Shown: positions 19,016 to 28,325, counted from the stretch's first letter. The stretch: 59,832 bases of DNA from Alysiella crassa DSM 2578 (GCF_000745955.1 NZ_JQKH01000008.1:1-59832), one strand, 5' to 3'. Notes: generated by a model not told the origin, from the letters alone. Made by a program: numbers and translations.

Positions 19016-20344
19016 ATGCTTCAAAACACCGCCGAATATTTATGCCAATTAACCGAACACACGCTGAAGTTGGCGCGTGAAAAAGGCGCAACCGCCGCCG
19101 AAGCCGATATTAGCGAATCGGTTGGGCAGAGCGTACAAATTCGTTTGCAAGAGATTGAACAAATTGAATTTCAACAAGATAAATCATTAGACATCACTGT
19201 GTATGTGGGGCAACGCAAAGGTCGTGCCAGCACGGCGGATTTTTCCGAGCAGGCTTTGCAGGATACGGTGCAGGCTGCCTTAGACATTGCGCGGTACACG
19301 GCGGAAGATGAATGCGCGGGTTTGGCAGACGCGGCTTTGATGGCAAAACATTGCCCCGATTTGGACAAATACCATGAATGGCAATTATCCACCGAACAAG
19401 CAATAGAATTGGCACAAAATTGCGAACAAGCGGCGTTGTCGCATGATGAGCGCGTGCAAAATTCGGAAGGCGCAGGGGTACAAACTTCGCATTTTCAATA
19501 TGTTTATGGCAATACGCATGGTTTTTTGCAACATCAGCGTGGCACGCGACACAGCTTGTCTTGCAGCGTGGTGGCGGCGGATTCTAAAGGCATGGAACGC
19601 GATTATTGGTATGATATTTCCTGTGATTTCAATCAATTGGATACGCCTGAAGCCATTGGCAAATTGGCAGCAGAGCGCACGGTACGCCGTCTTGGTGCGC
19701 GCACTTTGCCGACTGGGAATTATCCTGTTTTGTTTGACACGACCGTCTCAGGCAGCCTGATTGGGCATATTGTGGGTGCATTGAGTGGCGGTGCTTTGTA
19801 TCGTGAAAGTAGTTTTTTACTCAATAGTTTAGGTAAACAAATTTTGCCTGATTTTGTGAATTTGCGTGAAGAGCCGCACACGCCGCGTACTTTGGGCAGC
19901 ACCTATTTTGACGGCGAAGGCGTAGCGACCAAACCGCGTTTTGTGATAGAAAATGGCGTGGTGCGTGGCTATTTTTTGAGCAGTTACAGCGCGAGAAAAT
20001 TGGGTTTGCAAACGACTGGTAATGCAGGTGGTGCGCATAATTTATATTTAAATCATACCGTTGCCACGCAAACAGATTTGTTAAAACAAATGGGTTCAGG
20101 TTTGCTGGTTACCGAATTGATGGGGCAGGGCGTGAATATGCTGACGGGCGATTATTCGCGTGGTGCGGCTGGTTTTTGGGTGGAAAATGGCGTGATTGCT
20201 TATCCTGTTTCGGAAATTACGATTGCGGGACGTTTGCAAGATATGCTATTGAGTATTCAAGGCATTTCTGATGATAGTTTGCGCCGCAGTTCGGGGAAGA
20301 TTGGTTCTATTTTGGTGGGCAATATGACGGTGGCGGGGTATTGA
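19016..20344 (+). CDS. pmbA: PmbA/TldE metalloprotease-complex subunit
   Basis: PmbA (TldE) partners with TldD to form a heterodimeric metalloprotease that processes small peptides and antitoxins. The 442 residues show AREKGATAAEADISESVGQSVQIR, VYVGQRKGRASTADFS and TTGNAGGAHNLYL, then GLLVTELMGQGVNMLTGDYSRGAAGFWVENG. This is the PmbA-type subunit lacking the HExxxH motif of TldD. No tldD is in the window. An internal uptake sequence encodes SGSL. An uptake-sequence pair follows as terminator. Confidence 0.92.
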   Translation: MLQNTAEYLCQLTEHTLKLAREKGATAAEADISESVGQSVQIRLQEIEQIEFQQDKSLDITVYVGQRKGRASTADFSEQALQDTVQAALDIARYTAEDECAGLADAALMAKHCPDLDKYHEWQLSTEQAIELAQNCEQAALSHDERVQNSEGAGVQTSHFQYVYGNTHGFLQHQRGTRHSLSCSVVAADSKGMERDYWYDISCDFNQLDTPEAIGKLAAERTVRRLGARTLPTGNYPVLFDTTVSGSLIGHIVGALSGGALYRESSFLLNSLGKQILPDFVNLREEPHTPRTLGSTYFDGEGVATKPRFVIENGVVRGYFLSSYSARKLGLQTTGNAGGAHNLYLNHTVATQTDLLKQMGSGLLVTELMGQGVNMLTGDYSRGAAGFWVENGVIAYPVSEITIAGRLQDMLLSIQGISDDSLRRSSGKIGSILVGNMTVAGY

Positions 20345-20372
20345 GATTACGAACACAGGTTCTAAAAGTATT

Positions 20373-20414
20373 CAGGCAGCCTGAAAGGGTATGGGCTGTT
20401 TTTCAGGCTGCCTG
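20373..20414. terminator. Paired uptake-sequence terminator after pmbA
   Basis: CAGGCAGCCTGAAA (20373-20386) and TTTCAGGCTGCCTG (20401-20414) form a 14-bp stem. Confidence 0.7.
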
Positions 20415-20470
20415 TTTGCGACACTTTGCTTCTTTTTTCATAAAAAATCCATTTATTTAGAACCTTGTAC

Positions 20471-20499
20471 TTATCATTTGAGTAAAATTTCTTTACAAT
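20471..20499 (+). promoter_or_regulatory. Candidate pilT promoter
   Basis: TTATCA (20471-20476) and TACAAT (20494-20499) with a 17-base spacer, about 55 bases before the pilT start. Confidence 0.4.
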
Positions 20500-20552
20500 A
20501 TTGCCATCTCAAGTAATTTATTTAAAAAATTTAAAATAAGGTTATCATCAAT

Positions 20553-21599
20553 ATGTCCATGCAAATTACCGACTTGCTCGCGTTTGGCGTGAAAAACAAA
20601 GCATCTGACTTACACTTATCGGCAGGTTTGCCGCCGATGATTCGTGTACACGGCGATATTCGTCGCATCAATCTGCCTGAAATGAGTGCGGAAGATGTGG
20701 GGAATATGATTAGCTCCATTATGAATGACTTGCAGCGCAAAAATTATCAACAAAATTTGGAAACTGACTTTTCGTTTGAATTGCCTAATGTGGCGCGTTT
20801 CCGTGTGAATGCGTTTAACACCAATCGTGGTCCTGCCGCCGTATTGCGGACGATTCCAAGCAAAGTATTGACACTGGACGAATTAAAAGCCCCACGTGTA
20901 TTCCAACGTATTGCCGACACACCACGTGGTTTGGTGTTGGTAACAGGTCCAACGGGTTCGGGTAAATCCACCACGCTGGCGGCGATGATTGACTACATCA
21001 ATCAAAATGTACCAGGGCATATTTTGACCATTGAAGACCCAATTGAGTTTGTGCACCAATCCAAAAAATCATTGGTAAACCAACGTGAATTGCATGAACA
21101 CACCCACAGTTTCGCCAATGCCTTGAAATCGGCTTTGCGTGAAGACCCAGACATTATTCTGGTGGGCGAGATGCGCGACCCCGAAACCATCGGTTTGGCA
21201 TTGACCGCCGCCGAAACGGGGCACTTGGTATTTGGTACATTGCACACCACATCAGCTTCTAAAACCGTAGACCGTATTATTGACGTGTTCCCAGCAGGTG
21301 AAAAAGAGATGGTGCGTTCCATGTTGTCCGAATCGCTACGCGCGGTAATCGCCCAAACTTTGATGAAAACCAAAGACGGTAAAGGTCGTGTGGCAGCTCA
21401 TGAAATTTTGATTTCTACCGCCGCCGTGCGTAACTTGATTCGTGAAAATAAAATCGCACAAATTAACTCGGTACTGCAAACAGGTCAAAGCACAGGTATG
21501 CAAACCCTTGACCAATGTTTGCAAGATTTGGTAAAACGCGGTATTGTGTCGCTGGAAGATGCGCGCGCCAAAGCCCAAAACCCAGATATGATTAACTGA
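20553..21599 (+). CDS. pilT: Type IV pilus retraction ATPase PilT
   Basis: A hexameric ATPase that depolymerises type IV pili and so drives twitching and DNA uptake. The 348 residues match PilT. The Walker A box TGPTGSGKST lies near residues 131-140, the Asp box near IEDPIEFVHQSKKSLVNQRE and the Walker B region LVGEMRDPETIGLALTAAETGHLVFGTLHT. The AIRNLIRE-type motif appears as VRNLIREN. It is followed directly by pilU, probably in one operon. Its presence fits the heavy investment in uptake sequences. Confidence 0.97.
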   Translation: MSMQITDLLAFGVKNKASDLHLSAGLPPMIRVHGDIRRINLPEMSAEDVGNMISSIMNDLQRKNYQQNLETDFSFELPNVARFRVNAFNTNRGPAAVLRTIPSKVLTLDELKAPRVFQRIADTPRGLVLVTGPTGSGKSTTLAAMIDYINQNVPGHILTIEDPIEFVHQSKKSLVNQRELHEHTHSFANALKSALREDPDIILVGEMRDPETIGLALTAAETGHLVFGTLHTTSASKTVDRIIDVFPAGEKEMVRSMLSESLRAVIAQTLMKTKDGKGRVAAHEILISTAAVRNLIRENKIAQINSVLQTGQSTGMQTLDQCLQDLVKRGIVSLEDARAKAQNPDMIN

Positions 21600-21652
21600 T
21601 TTATCATGTGTTTTCAGGCAGCCTGAAAATATACACGGAAGAGACAGCCATT

Positions 21653-22960
21653 ATGACACACCAACCTCCTTCTACAGATGTAACCTCTTTGTTGTCTGGT
21701 TTGGTAAACGATTACAAAACCAATCACCCCGAAATAGCCGCCAAAGAACGTGCGCAAGCACGTCAGGCAGCCACTGACTTGCTCGCCAAAGGCGAAGTGC
21801 CTATGCCTGTGGAAGCAGGCAATATGATGATGGGCGCGGCTTTACATCCTTTGCTGGAAAAAATGGCGTTGGAATGTGAAAAGCGTCAGGCTTCGGATAT
21901 TTTCATCAGCGCAGGTTTTCCGCCATCGTTCAAAATCAATGGCGAATTAACCCCCGTGCCGCTCAAAGCCTTGAACGCACAAGACACGCAAACGCTGGTG
22001 TATTCCACCATGATGCCCGAACAACGCGCCAAGTTTGACAAAGAATTGGAGTTAAACTATTCCGTACAATCGGCAAGTGGCATTCGTTTTCGTGTGAACG
22101 CGTACCATGAACAAGGTCGCGTGGGCATGGTGTGGCGGCGCATTACCACCAAAATTTTGACGGTGGACGATTTGCAATTGCCACAAGGTTTGAAAGATTT
22201 GGCAATGCAACCGCGTGGTTTGCTGATTTTGGCGGGGGCGACGGGTTCGGGTAAATCAACGTCTATGGCGGCGATGTTGGACTGGCGCAATAAAAATTCG
22301 GCAGGTCATATCGTTACCATTGAAGACCCTGTGGAATATTTGCACAAGCCCATCAAATCCATTTTCACGCAACGCGAATTGGGTACGGATACGAATTCGT
22401 GGTCTATGGCGGTGCAATCTGCTATGCGTCAAGCCCCAGACGTGGTCTGCGTGGGCGAGGTGCGTAACGAGCATACAATGGAATACGCCTTGCAATTGGC
22501 GCAAACGGGGCATTTGTGTATTTTCACCATTCACGCCAACAATGCCGTGCAAACTATTGAACGGATTATGAACTTTTACCCAGAAGAACGTCATCAACAA
22601 GTTTTGATGGACTTGGCATTGAATACGGTGGGAATTATTGGTCAGCGTTTGGCGCGTTTGAAAGATGGTGGTCGTACTGCGATTGTGGACTTGTTGATTA
22701 ACTCATCTGCCATGCAAGACCATATTTTCAAAGGCGAATTAATGGAAGCGATGGCGTTGATGAAACGCTCGCAAACCGATGGTATGCAAACTTTTGACGA
22801 TGACTTGTTCCGCCTGTACACCCAAGACCGCATTACCTTTGATGAAGCCTTGCGCCAAGCCGAATCGGTAAACGACTTGCGTTTGCGCATTAAATTGTGG
22901 GAAGAAGGCAATGCGAAAGACCATGTGTTTGATCGCGTGGGCGCATTGACTTTGCAATAA
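21653..22960 (+). CDS. pilU: PilT-dependent retraction ATPase PilU
   Basis: The second retraction ATPase, which assists PilT under load. Walker A AGATGSGKST lies near residues 194-203 and Walker B at VCVGEVRNEHTMEYALQLAQTGHLCIFTIHANN. At 435 residues it is longer than many PilU because about 65 residues, including a Lys/Ala-rich helix (KERAQARQAATDLLAKGE), precede the usual start near HPLLEKMALECEKRQASDIFISAG. The start at 21653 is chosen over 21608 because the latter reads through an uptake sequence. The 53-base gap from pilT suggests co-transcription. Confidence 0.94.
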   Translation: MTHQPPSTDVTSLLSGLVNDYKTNHPEIAAKERAQARQAATDLLAKGEVPMPVEAGNMMMGAALHPLLEKMALECEKRQASDIFISAGFPPSFKINGELTPVPLKALNAQDTQTLVYSTMMPEQRAKFDKELELNYSVQSASGIRFRVNAYHEQGRVGMVWRRITTKILTVDDLQLPQGLKDLAMQPRGLLILAGATGSGKSTSMAAMLDWRNKNSAGHIVTIEDPVEYLHKPIKSIFTQRELGTDTNSWSMAVQSAMRQAPDVVCVGEVRNEHTMEYALQLAQTGHLCIFTIHANNAVQTIERIMNFYPEERHQQVLMDLALNTVGIIGQRLARLKDGGRTAIVDLLINSSAMQDHIFKGELMEAMALMKRSQTDGMQTFDDDLFRLYTQDRITFDEALRQAESVNDLRLRIKLWEEGNAKDHVFDRVGALTLQ

Positions 22961-23039
22961 TTCAGGCAGCCTGAAAATTCAAACTAGCCGCAAAACTGTG
23001 ATTAGGTTTTGCGGCTAAATCCACTTTCAGGCAGCCTTA

Positions 23040-23171
23040 CAGTACACGACAATTTTTCCAAACACAAATCATGTAGGGTGCGCCGTACGCACCAAATGGC
23101 TGAATAATTTAAATATTGTTGGTGAATTTGGTGCGTACGGCGCACCCTACTGTTATTTTTGTCGTGTACTG
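23040..23171. repeat. 132-bp miniature element with CAGTACACGAC ends
   Basis: Perfect 11-bp terminal inverted repeats CAGTACACGAC (23040-23050) and GTCGTGTACTG (23161-23171) enclose an inner palindrome TAGGGTGCGCCGTACGCACC...GGTGCGTACGGCGCACCCTA. A GGCAGCCT uptake core lies immediately outside both ends. Related copies lie at 38581-38811, 51278-51365 and 53863-53995. The end sequence equals the terminus of the transposase element at both window edges. Confidence 0.8.
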
Positions 23172-23207
23172 AAAGGCAGCCTGAAAAAACATTTTAGGAA
23201 GACCATT

Positions 23208-23657
23208 ATGCAATTTAGTTTACCTTCATCAAGTGGCGAAGTATTTGATAGTTCAAAACATTTGCCATTAGTCGTGTATTTTTATCCCAAAGACCACACC
23301 GCAGGCTGCACCACTGAAGGCTTGGATTTTAATCGCTTGTTGCCCGAATTTGCCCAATTGGGTTACACGGTGGTCGGCATTTCGCGCGATGGTGTGAAAT
23401 CACATCAAAATTTTTGTGCCAAACAAGGTTTCCAATTTGAACTATTGAGCGACACAGACGAAAGCGTGTGCAAACAATTTGATGTGTTGAAATTGAAAAA
23501 ATTGTATGGCAAAGAACATCTTGGTATTGAGCGCAGCACTTTTGTGTTGAACGAACAAGGCGAAATTGTCCACGAATGGCGCAAAGTAAAAGTCGCCAAT
23601 CACGCGCAAACGGTATTGGACACCATTCAAAATAATTCAGGCAGGCTGAAAGGTTAA
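23208..23657 (+). CDS. bcp: Bcp/PrxQ-type peroxiredoxin
   Basis: A thiol peroxidase that reduces hydroperoxides. The 149 residues carry the peroxidatic motif YPKDHTAGCTTEG with Cys34. The second Cys usually found five residues later is replaced (GLDFN, Leu39), so the enzyme would work as a one-Cys type or with another resolving thiol. Conserved VVGISRDGVKSHQNFCAKQGFQFELLSD follows. It ends a few bases before purK. Confidence 0.9.
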   Translation: MQFSLPSSSGEVFDSSKHLPLVVYFYPKDHTAGCTTEGLDFNRLLPEFAQLGYTVVGISRDGVKSHQNFCAKQGFQFELLSDTDESVCKQFDVLKLKKLYGKEHLGIERSTFVLNEQGEIVHEWRKVKVANHAQTVLDTIQNNSGRLKG

Positions 23658-23661
23658 CTCA

Positions 23662-24804
23662 ATGAATACACATAAAATTTTACCACCAGCCATGTTGGGC
23701 ATTTTGGGCGGTGGACAATTGGGCAGCATGTTTACGATGGCTGCCAAAACCATGGGCTATCGCGTAACCGTGCTTGACCCCGACCCGAATGCGCCCGCTG
23801 CTCGTTTCGCCGACCAGCATTTGTGCGCCAAATTTGATGACCCCAAGGCTTTGGCAGAATTGGCAAAATGTGCCGCAGTTACCACCGAATTTGAAAATGT
23901 GAACGCCCAAGCCATGCGCGATTTGGCGCAACACACGCGCGTGTCGCCGAGCGGCGATTGTGTGGCGATTGCCCAAAACCGTATTTTGGAAAAATCGTGG
24001 ATACGCAAAGCGGGTTTGCAAACTGCACCGTATCAAGTGATTGAAAAAATGGCAGATATTGGTGCAGAAAGTTCACAATATTTATCGGGCATTTTGAAAA
24101 CGGCGACTTTGGGTTATGACGGCAAGGGGCAAATTCGGGTAAATACATTGGACGAATTGCGCCAAGCCTTTGTTTCACATGGAGAAGTGCCGTGCGTATT
24201 GGAGAAAATGGTGGATTTGCGTGGCGAGATTTCGGTGGTGGTGTGCCGTTTGAATGCGGACGCGATTGCCGCGTTTGACCCTGCGGAAAATTTCCATGAA
24301 AACGGCATTTTGGCGTATTCGGTCGTACCTGCGCGGCTGCCTGAAAGTGTGCAAAATCAAGCGCGTAGCATGGCAATTTGTTTGGCGAATGAATTGGATT
24401 ATGTGGGTGTGTTGGCGGTGGAGATGTTTGTGGTGGGCGATGCGGGCGATTTGATTGTGAATGAAATTGCACCGCGCCCACACAATAGCGGACATCACAC
24501 AATAGACGCGTGTTTGGCAAGCCAATTTCAGCAACAAGTGCGCTTGATGTGCGGTTTTGCGCCTGCCGATACGCGTTTGCAGCAAGCGTGTTGCATGGCG
24601 AATATTTTGGGTGATGTGTGGGGCGATGATGGCGGCGAGCCAAATTGGTCGGCGGTGCTGGATAATCCGCAAGCGCATTTGCATTTGTATGGCAAAACGC
24701 AAGCACGAGTAGGGCGCAAAATGGGGCATTTGACCGTGTTGGCGGATACGGCGGATGTAGCATATTTATTGGCAAAACAATCACATAGTCAATTGAAGCC
24801 GTAA
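23662..24804 (+). CDS. purK: N5-carboxyaminoimidazole ribonucleotide synthase
   Basis: An ATP-grasp enzyme that carboxylates AIR at N5 in purine synthesis. The 380 residues show the N-terminal GILGGGQLGSMFTMAAKTMGYRVTVLDPDPNAPA, the ATP-grasp loop KTATLGYDGKGQ and EIAPRPHNSGHHTIDACLASQFQQQVR near the active site. The start lies four bases after the peroxiredoxin stop, implying an operon. purM lies elsewhere in the window (52222-53259); purE is not seen. Confidence 0.95.
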   Translation: MNTHKILPPAMLGILGGGQLGSMFTMAAKTMGYRVTVLDPDPNAPAARFADQHLCAKFDDPKALAELAKCAAVTTEFENVNAQAMRDLAQHTRVSPSGDCVAIAQNRILEKSWIRKAGLQTAPYQVIEKMADIGAESSQYLSGILKTATLGYDGKGQIRVNTLDELRQAFVSHGEVPCVLEKMVDLRGEISVVVCRLNADAIAAFDPAENFHENGILAYSVVPARLPESVQNQARSMAICLANELDYVGVLAVEMFVVGDAGDLIVNEIAPRPHNSGHHTIDACLASQFQQQVRLMCGFAPADTRLQQACCMANILGDVWGDDGGEPNWSAVLDNPQAHLHLYGKTQARVGRKMGHLTVLADTADVAYLLAKQSHSQLKP

Positions 24805-24845
24805 AAATATTCAGGCAGCCTGAAAACTGATTTCAGATATAGTCG

Positions 24846-25079
24846 TAGAAATGAAAATGCAGTACAAGGCGACAACGCCCGCCGTGTACGATATGAAGCC
24901 CAAACAATACACAAGTGAGCAGAAAAAAATTGCTCAAAAAACGTGGGTTTATCGAAACCATTTTTGGGCAACTGAAAAATTTGTGTTAAATTGAACATAC
25001 TCGCCATCGTTTGGAGCGCGGCTTTATTTTGAATTTGATTTCAGGTTCCGCCTATTGTCTTTTTCCTTATAGCCAATGA
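24846..25079 (+). pseudogene. Remnant of an IS982-like transposase C-terminus
   Basis: Two frames together give the end of an IS982-type transposase. DMKPKQYTSEQKK is read in one frame; after a slip in an A7 run (24923-24929) the frame continues RKKLLKKRGFIETIFGQLKNLC. A TAA at 24987 then replaces a Gln codon, and IEHTRHRLERGFILNLISGSAYCLFPY follows in the same frame to a TGA at 25077. It is therefore broken by at least one frameshift and one nonsense change. The upstream part of the gene is missing. Confidence 0.75.
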
Positions 25080-25099
25080 TGTTCGGGAAAAAGTCTTTA

Positions 25100-25357
25100 T
25101 TACCAATGAAGTAAGAAAGGCTTATCCCGAGTTAGCGTTATATTAGGAAACCAGTCCAGCCAATGCTGCCTGAAATATTGCCAAATGTTTTGGTTGGTAT
25201 TGAGATTCAAAAATTCACCGACAAGTTCCATACAAATCAATTCACTATCAGATAATTGGGTTTCAAAACCGCCTTTTTTGATGGGTGTAGTAATTAATTT
25301 TTTGTATAAATCATCTACCATTAAGTACATTTTGATGATAAATTCGTCTTGGCGCAT
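25100..25357 (-). pseudogene. N-terminal fragment of a transposase
   Basis: About 75 residues (MRQDEFIIKMYLMVDDLYKK, then LSDSELICMELVGEFLNLNTNQNIWQYFRQHWLDWFPNI) look like the N-terminus of a transposase of the IS982 or a related DDE group. After FPNI the similarity is lost and the frame ends at once. It points toward the C-terminal remnant at 24846-25079 but in the opposite direction, so the two are not simply halves of one copy without an inversion. Family uncertain. Confidence 0.55.
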
Positions 25358-25458
25358 AAGTTGGTTTCTTTGATGAGTTATTTTGGTCGATAAATATTTT
25401 AGAACAAACTTATGCGCTTTTTCTATGCTTGTTTAAAAAGTGTTGAGAGTCGTGTAAA

Positions 25459-25548
25459 CATAGTGAATTCAATTTAAACCAGTACAGCGTTGCTAGTTTC
25501 CTTATGGGTCGCTGTCGCCTTGTCCTGATTTAAATTGAATCCACTATA
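25459..25548. repeat. Correia-like repeat element
   Basis: A 90-bp element with ends atagtgaattcaatttaaa and ttaaattgaatccactata and the internal words CCAGTACAGCGTTG and GTCGCCTTGTCCTG typical of Neisseria Correia elements. Its right end runs into the yqiA pseudogene and supplies that frame's last residues (VDSI) and stop. Confidence 0.75.
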
Positions 25549-25998
25549 AATTCAAAAATCTGCGGCAATTTCTCCGCAAATCCCGTCATTCTGTGGTCGC
25601 CGCCTTGCGTAATCGCCACATGACAGCTCCGATAATAATCCGCCGCTTCACGATAATCCAATAATTCATCGCCTGTTTCCAGCAACACCAACACGTTTTC
25701 AGGCTGCCTGATGGTTTGCGGCTTGCGTTGTGCGAACCAACGCAAATCGCCCATCGTCATTTGCCAAGTAGTCGCTTTTTCATCGTGGGCGACAAAATCA
25801 TCGGGCAAATTCTGCGCATTTTCAGGAAAAAAACGCAATTAAATCGCGCAAAATTTGTAAAACTTGTTCAGGTTTATGATTTAAATCAGGGCTTTGTACC
25901 ACAATTTCTGGGTGGTGTGCCGCGCAATAATCGCGCAAAATATTACCTTTTACCGAATGGGCATTGCTGTGTAAACCGTGTACATAAATGATTTGCAT
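25530..25998 (-). pseudogene. yqiA: Broken YqiA-like esterase gene
   Basis: The start MQIIYVHGLHSNAHSVKGNILRDYC and the end VLVLLETGDELLDYREAADYY...QGGDHRMTGF match the YqiA (UPF0227) alpha/beta-hydrolase family. Three faults are visible. An A7 run (25827-25833) puts the two halves out of frame. Even after correction the segment with the nucleophile motif GSSLGG is missing, roughly 35-40 residues short. The 3 prime end is overwritten by a Correia-like element. The protein is almost surely inactive. Confidence 0.8.
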
Positions 25999-26057
25999 GA
26001 TTTTGTCCTGTTTTGACTTATTCAGGCAGCCTGAATTGGATAAACCCATTATTTTAA

Positions 26058-26585
26058 TTAGGATTTTTTGTTTAGCAAAGGATAAGGATTAATCGCTTTG
26101 CCGTTCACATAAATACCATAATGCAAATGCGGCGGCGTGGTACGCGCATTGCCCGTATTGCCCACATAGGCAATCACTTGTCCCTGTTTAACATATTGAT
26201 ACAATTGAATATCGGCGTATTTATGCAAATGCGTGTAGTAGTGAAATGCGCCGCCCGCACCAATCAGCCACACCGATGTGCCACCCAAACGATTGTTTTC
26301 CATTTTCCACACCACCCCGTCAATATTGCTGACCACAGGTGTGCCGCGTTTGGCGAAAATGTCCACGCCTTCGTGTTTGCGCCCACCGCCGCGTGGCGCA
26401 CCCCATGTGTCAATAAAGCGTTGTTTCGGAACAGGATTGGGTAAACTGTTTGCGCTGGGCAAAGGTTGCAGCCACAGTTTGGCGATTTGCAATTGTGCGC
26501 GAACGGGAATGGGATTGACCAACATCATGGTAAACATGGTCAGGAAAAAAAGCGCAATAATAATGAATGTGTTGCGTGAAAACAT
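26058..26585 (-). CDS. M23-family metallopeptidase
   Basis: A membrane-anchored LytM/M23 endopeptidase-like protein of about 175 residues. One N-terminal hydrophobic helix (TFIIIALFFLTMFTMMLV) leads to the periplasmic catalytic part: GGGRKHEGVDIFAKRGTPVVSNIDGVV with the first His and Asp zinc ligands, then THLHKY and PPHLHYGIYVNG with the HxH ligand. Zinc-binding residues are complete, so peptidoglycan cleavage is plausible. The start is uncertain: the frame is open to 26726 and a longer form would have two membrane segments. Confidence 0.8.
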   Translation of the reverse strand: MFSRNTFIIIALFFLTMFTMMLVNPIPVRAQLQIAKLWLQPLPSANSLPNPVPKQRFIDTWGAPRGGGRKHEGVDIFAKRGTPVVSNIDGVVWKMENNRLGGTSVWLIGAGGAFHYYTHLHKYADIQLYQYVKQGQVIAYVGNTGNARTTPPHLHYGIYVNGKAINPYPLLNKKS

Positions 26586-26726
26586 GGGCGATGAATGCGG
26601 CGTATAAGTAAAGGCGCAAAATAGCAAACAAATCATCAATAGGCAAATGAAATTGCGTGTTTTTACGCAAAAATAATTCAGGCAGCCTGAAAATTCATTC
26701 AGGCTGCCTGAAAAATAAACATTCAA

Positions 26727-27686
26727 TTATTTATCAATAAATTGACCATAATCCATAATCCGCTCAAAACGGCGATTGAGCAAATCATCAACAGGCAAAG
26801 CCTGCACCGCGCTTAATTGCGTTTCCAACACGGCTTTGACGCGTTCCATCAATTCATCGTAATCGCGGTGTGCGCCGCCCAAGGGTTCGGCAATCACTTC
26901 GTCAATTAAGCCAAGTTTCAGCAATCTGTCGGCGGTAATGCCCAATGCGGAAGCGGCGTCGGCGGCTTTTTCTGCCGTTTTCCACAAAATAGACGCGCAA
27001 CCTTCGGGCGAAATCACGGAATAGGTGGAATATTGCAACATATTCACATAATCGCCGACCGCAATCGCCAATGCGCCACCCGAGCCGCCTTCGCCAATAA
27101 TAGTGCAAATCACAGGTACGCGCAATTTGGTTAATTCATACAAATTCTTACCAATCGCTTCGGATTGATTGCGCTCTTCCGCGCCAATACCTGGGTAGGC
27201 ACCAGGGGTGTCCACAAAAGTCAAAACAGGCAGCCCAAATTTTTCCGCCATGTGCATTAAACGCAAGGCTTTGCGATAACCTTCGGGGCGTGGCATACCA
27301 AAATTGCGCTTGATTTTGGCTTTCGTGTCGCGTCCTTTTTGGTGTCCAATCACCACCACGCTTTGCCCATTAAATCGCGCCAAACCACCTACAATGGCAT
27401 GGTCATCGGCAAAATGGCGGTCGCCGTGCAATTCTTGGAAATCGGTGCAAAGCGCAGCAATATAGTCCAAAGTGTAGGGACGCTGCGGGTGGCGCGAAAC
27501 TTGCGAGATTTGCGCGGGCGTCAATTTGCTGTAGATGGATTTGATTAAATCATTGCTCTTTTTTTGCAATTGATTAATTTCTTTGGAAATATCTACCGCA
27601 GAATCGTCTTGGACAAAGCGCAATTCTTCAATTTTTTTGGTTAATTCGGCAATGGGTTGTTCAAAATCAAGGAAGATGGGTTTCAT
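26727..27686 (-). CDS. accA: Acetyl-CoA carboxylase carboxyltransferase alpha subunit
   Basis: With AccD it transfers CO2 from carboxybiotin to acetyl-CoA to form malonyl-CoA. The 319 residues include [69 protein letters not shown] and the oxyanion region [14 protein letters not shown]. Start 27686 (MKPIFLDF) matches the family; an ATG two codons upstream is possible. Monocistronic, leftward. Confidence 0.97.
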   Translation of the reverse strand: MKPIFLDFEQPIAELTKKIEELRFVQDDSAVDISKEINQLQKKSNDLIKSIYSKLTPAQISQVSRHPQRPYTLDYIAALCTDFQELHGDRHFADDHAIVGGLARFNGQSVVVIGHQKGRDTKAKIKRNFGMPRPEGYRKALRLMHMAEKFGLPVLTFVDTPGAYPGIGAEERNQSEAIGKNLYELTKLRVPVICTIIGEGGSGGALAIAVGDYVNMLQYSTYSVISPEGCASILWKTAEKAADAASALGITADRLLKLGLIDEVIAEPLGGAHRDYDELMERVKAVLETQLSAVQALPVDDLLNRRFERIMDYGQFIDK

Positions 27687-27784
27687 CTGCATACTCTGTT
27701 TACGAAAAGATTGGGGCAGATAATACGCGAATTTTCAGCGTTTTGGAAGTTTTCAGGCTGCCTGAAAGTATAAACACTCTATAT

Positions 27785-28231
27785 TCAAATGTGTCCCGAT
27801 GAAGAGGGCATACATTTTTGCAACCAAATGTCTTTTTGTTTTGGTGTAAGCATTTGAAAAACATCATGATAAAAACTTAATTCAGAAATGGTTTGTTGCA
27901 TATTCACTTGGTGGCGTTGTTGGGCAATTTGTCCTGCTTGCTGATTATCAAACGCGGATTTGGCAAAAAAATTGCGCAATACCAATTGATTATTTTGATT
28001 GCTGAAATTTTGCTGTTCGCGTCTCAAACGGATTTGTTCGTTTTTGTAGGCTTGGCGGCGCACGCGAATTTGATTGCGTTGCGGCTCGCTCAATTCCAGC
28101 ACGCGCAAATCGCAATTTAAGCGCACTTCTGCCGCGTGAATAGGGGAAATATGTAAAGACATCAACATCATACTGATACACAAAACGGCATAATGTGAAT
28201 AATAGAGTGGGCGAGCAAATAATTTTTTCAT
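27785..28231 (-). CDS. Spy/CpxP-like periplasmic protein
   Basis: A 148-residue secreted protein (signal peptide up to about residue 34, ...HISPIHAA) whose mature part is a Gln/Arg-rich helical segment. Pairs such as LSEPQRNQIRVRRQAYKNEQ and LTPKQKDIWLQK match the LTxxQ repeats of Spy/CpxP periplasmic chaperones. Two cysteines are present, near the start and end of the mature part. Assignment to the family is likely, but specific function is inferred. Confidence 0.65.
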   Translation of the reverse strand: MKKLFARPLYYSHYAVLCISMMLMSLHISPIHAAEVRLNCDLRVLELSEPQRNQIRVRRQAYKNEQIRLRREQQNFSNQNNQLVLRNFFAKSAFDNQQAGQIAQQRHQVNMQQTISELSFYHDVFQMLTPKQKDIWLQKCMPSSSGHI

Positions 28232-28325
28232 GGCTATTCTCCTAAAAAGGGTTGATTTTGGGCTAAAATTGAATTTTCTAGTTTTGATTGTAATCTAATT
28301 TTTAGATGAAACAAAGGTGTCTTAA

